From an uncultured Pseudomonadaceae bacterium (GTDB taxonomy: Bacteria; Pseudomonadota; Gammaproteobacteria; Pseudomonadales; Pseudomonadaceae): DNA of 7,352 bases. A program made the position numbers and the translations under genes. Location: the NCBI GenBank assembly GCA_947630465.1, contig CANRHT010000279.1, positions 1 through 7,352 on the forward strand, read 5' to 3'. Numbering within the stretch: position 1 is the stretch's first letter; each line of letters begins with the position of its first letter. Under the pieces are notes generated by a model. The model was not told where the DNA came from and did no database searches. It saw only the letters and a list, made by a program, of their open reading frames with translations. Below are positions 7,255 to 7,352 of this stretch, in pieces.

Positions 7255-7352
7255 ATAGTTCCTTATTAATTTTTATTTTTTTGATTAGTTAATATTTTGG
7301 AAATAAATAGAGTTAATAGATTAGATATAAAATAATTTGTTATAGAAAAAAT
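7255..7352 (-). promoter_or_regulatory. Upstream region of the SulP-Usp operon
   Basis: This AT-rich stretch carries the ribosome site AAGGAA (minus strand, near 7260-7265) for the SulP ATG. The promoter of the two-gene operon is expected here, but several TATAAT-like stretches compete and I cannot choose a -10 box. No gene is visible. Confidence 0.35.

Noticed and set aside
1..7352. tRNA, rRNA or riboswitch
   Set aside because: I saw no GC-rich structured segment, no cloverleaf pattern and no rRNA-like stretch on either strand.

Overview
The window is strongly AT-rich. Codon use, A-rich ribosome sites and protein style suggest a Campylobacterota (epsilonproteobacterial) genome, most like the Arcobacter/Aliarcobacter group. 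This is inference from composition and protein resemblance, not from a database match. The right part looks like ordinary chromosome. The middle is a graveyard of nested mobile-element fragments.

Layout: (1) 3-842 (+) is the C-terminal part of a NodT/OprM-type outer-membrane efflux protein, whose start lies before the window. (2) 843-1634 is the left part of an insertion sequence with an IS4-like DDE transposase cut off at about half length. (3) 1621-2042 (+) holds pieces of two unrecognised genes: the C-terminal end of one, and a 39-codon ORF with a good ribosome site. (4) 1942-3690 (-) and 3851-4462 (+) are the divergent transposase and resolvase genes of a Tn3-family transposon. The transposase has lost its whole catalytic domain; the resolvase is intact; the 160-bp gap between them looks like the res/promoter region. 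(5) 4532-4856 (-) is a YnfA/UPF0060 membrane-protein gene broken by two frameshifts and one stop codon. (6) 4918-5757 and 5758-7254 (-) form an intact two-gene operon: a SulP anion transporter with a STAS domain, followed with no gap by a tandem-domain universal stress protein.

How they relate: the SulP and Usp genes are translationally coupled and probably act together in anion uptake and its stress control. The dead ynfA lies downstream in the same direction and may have been the tail of that operon. The efflux protein would be the outer-membrane channel of a tripartite pump encoded upstream. Between these two chromosomal blocks, an IS and a Tn3 element inserted and then decayed by deletion, leaving chimeric reading frames at their junctions (about 1620 and about 2025-2043).

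I see no convincing undescribed system. The items most worth a second look are the unidentified gene fragments at 1621-2042, the resolvase/res module stranded without a working transposase, and the multiply broken ynfA.
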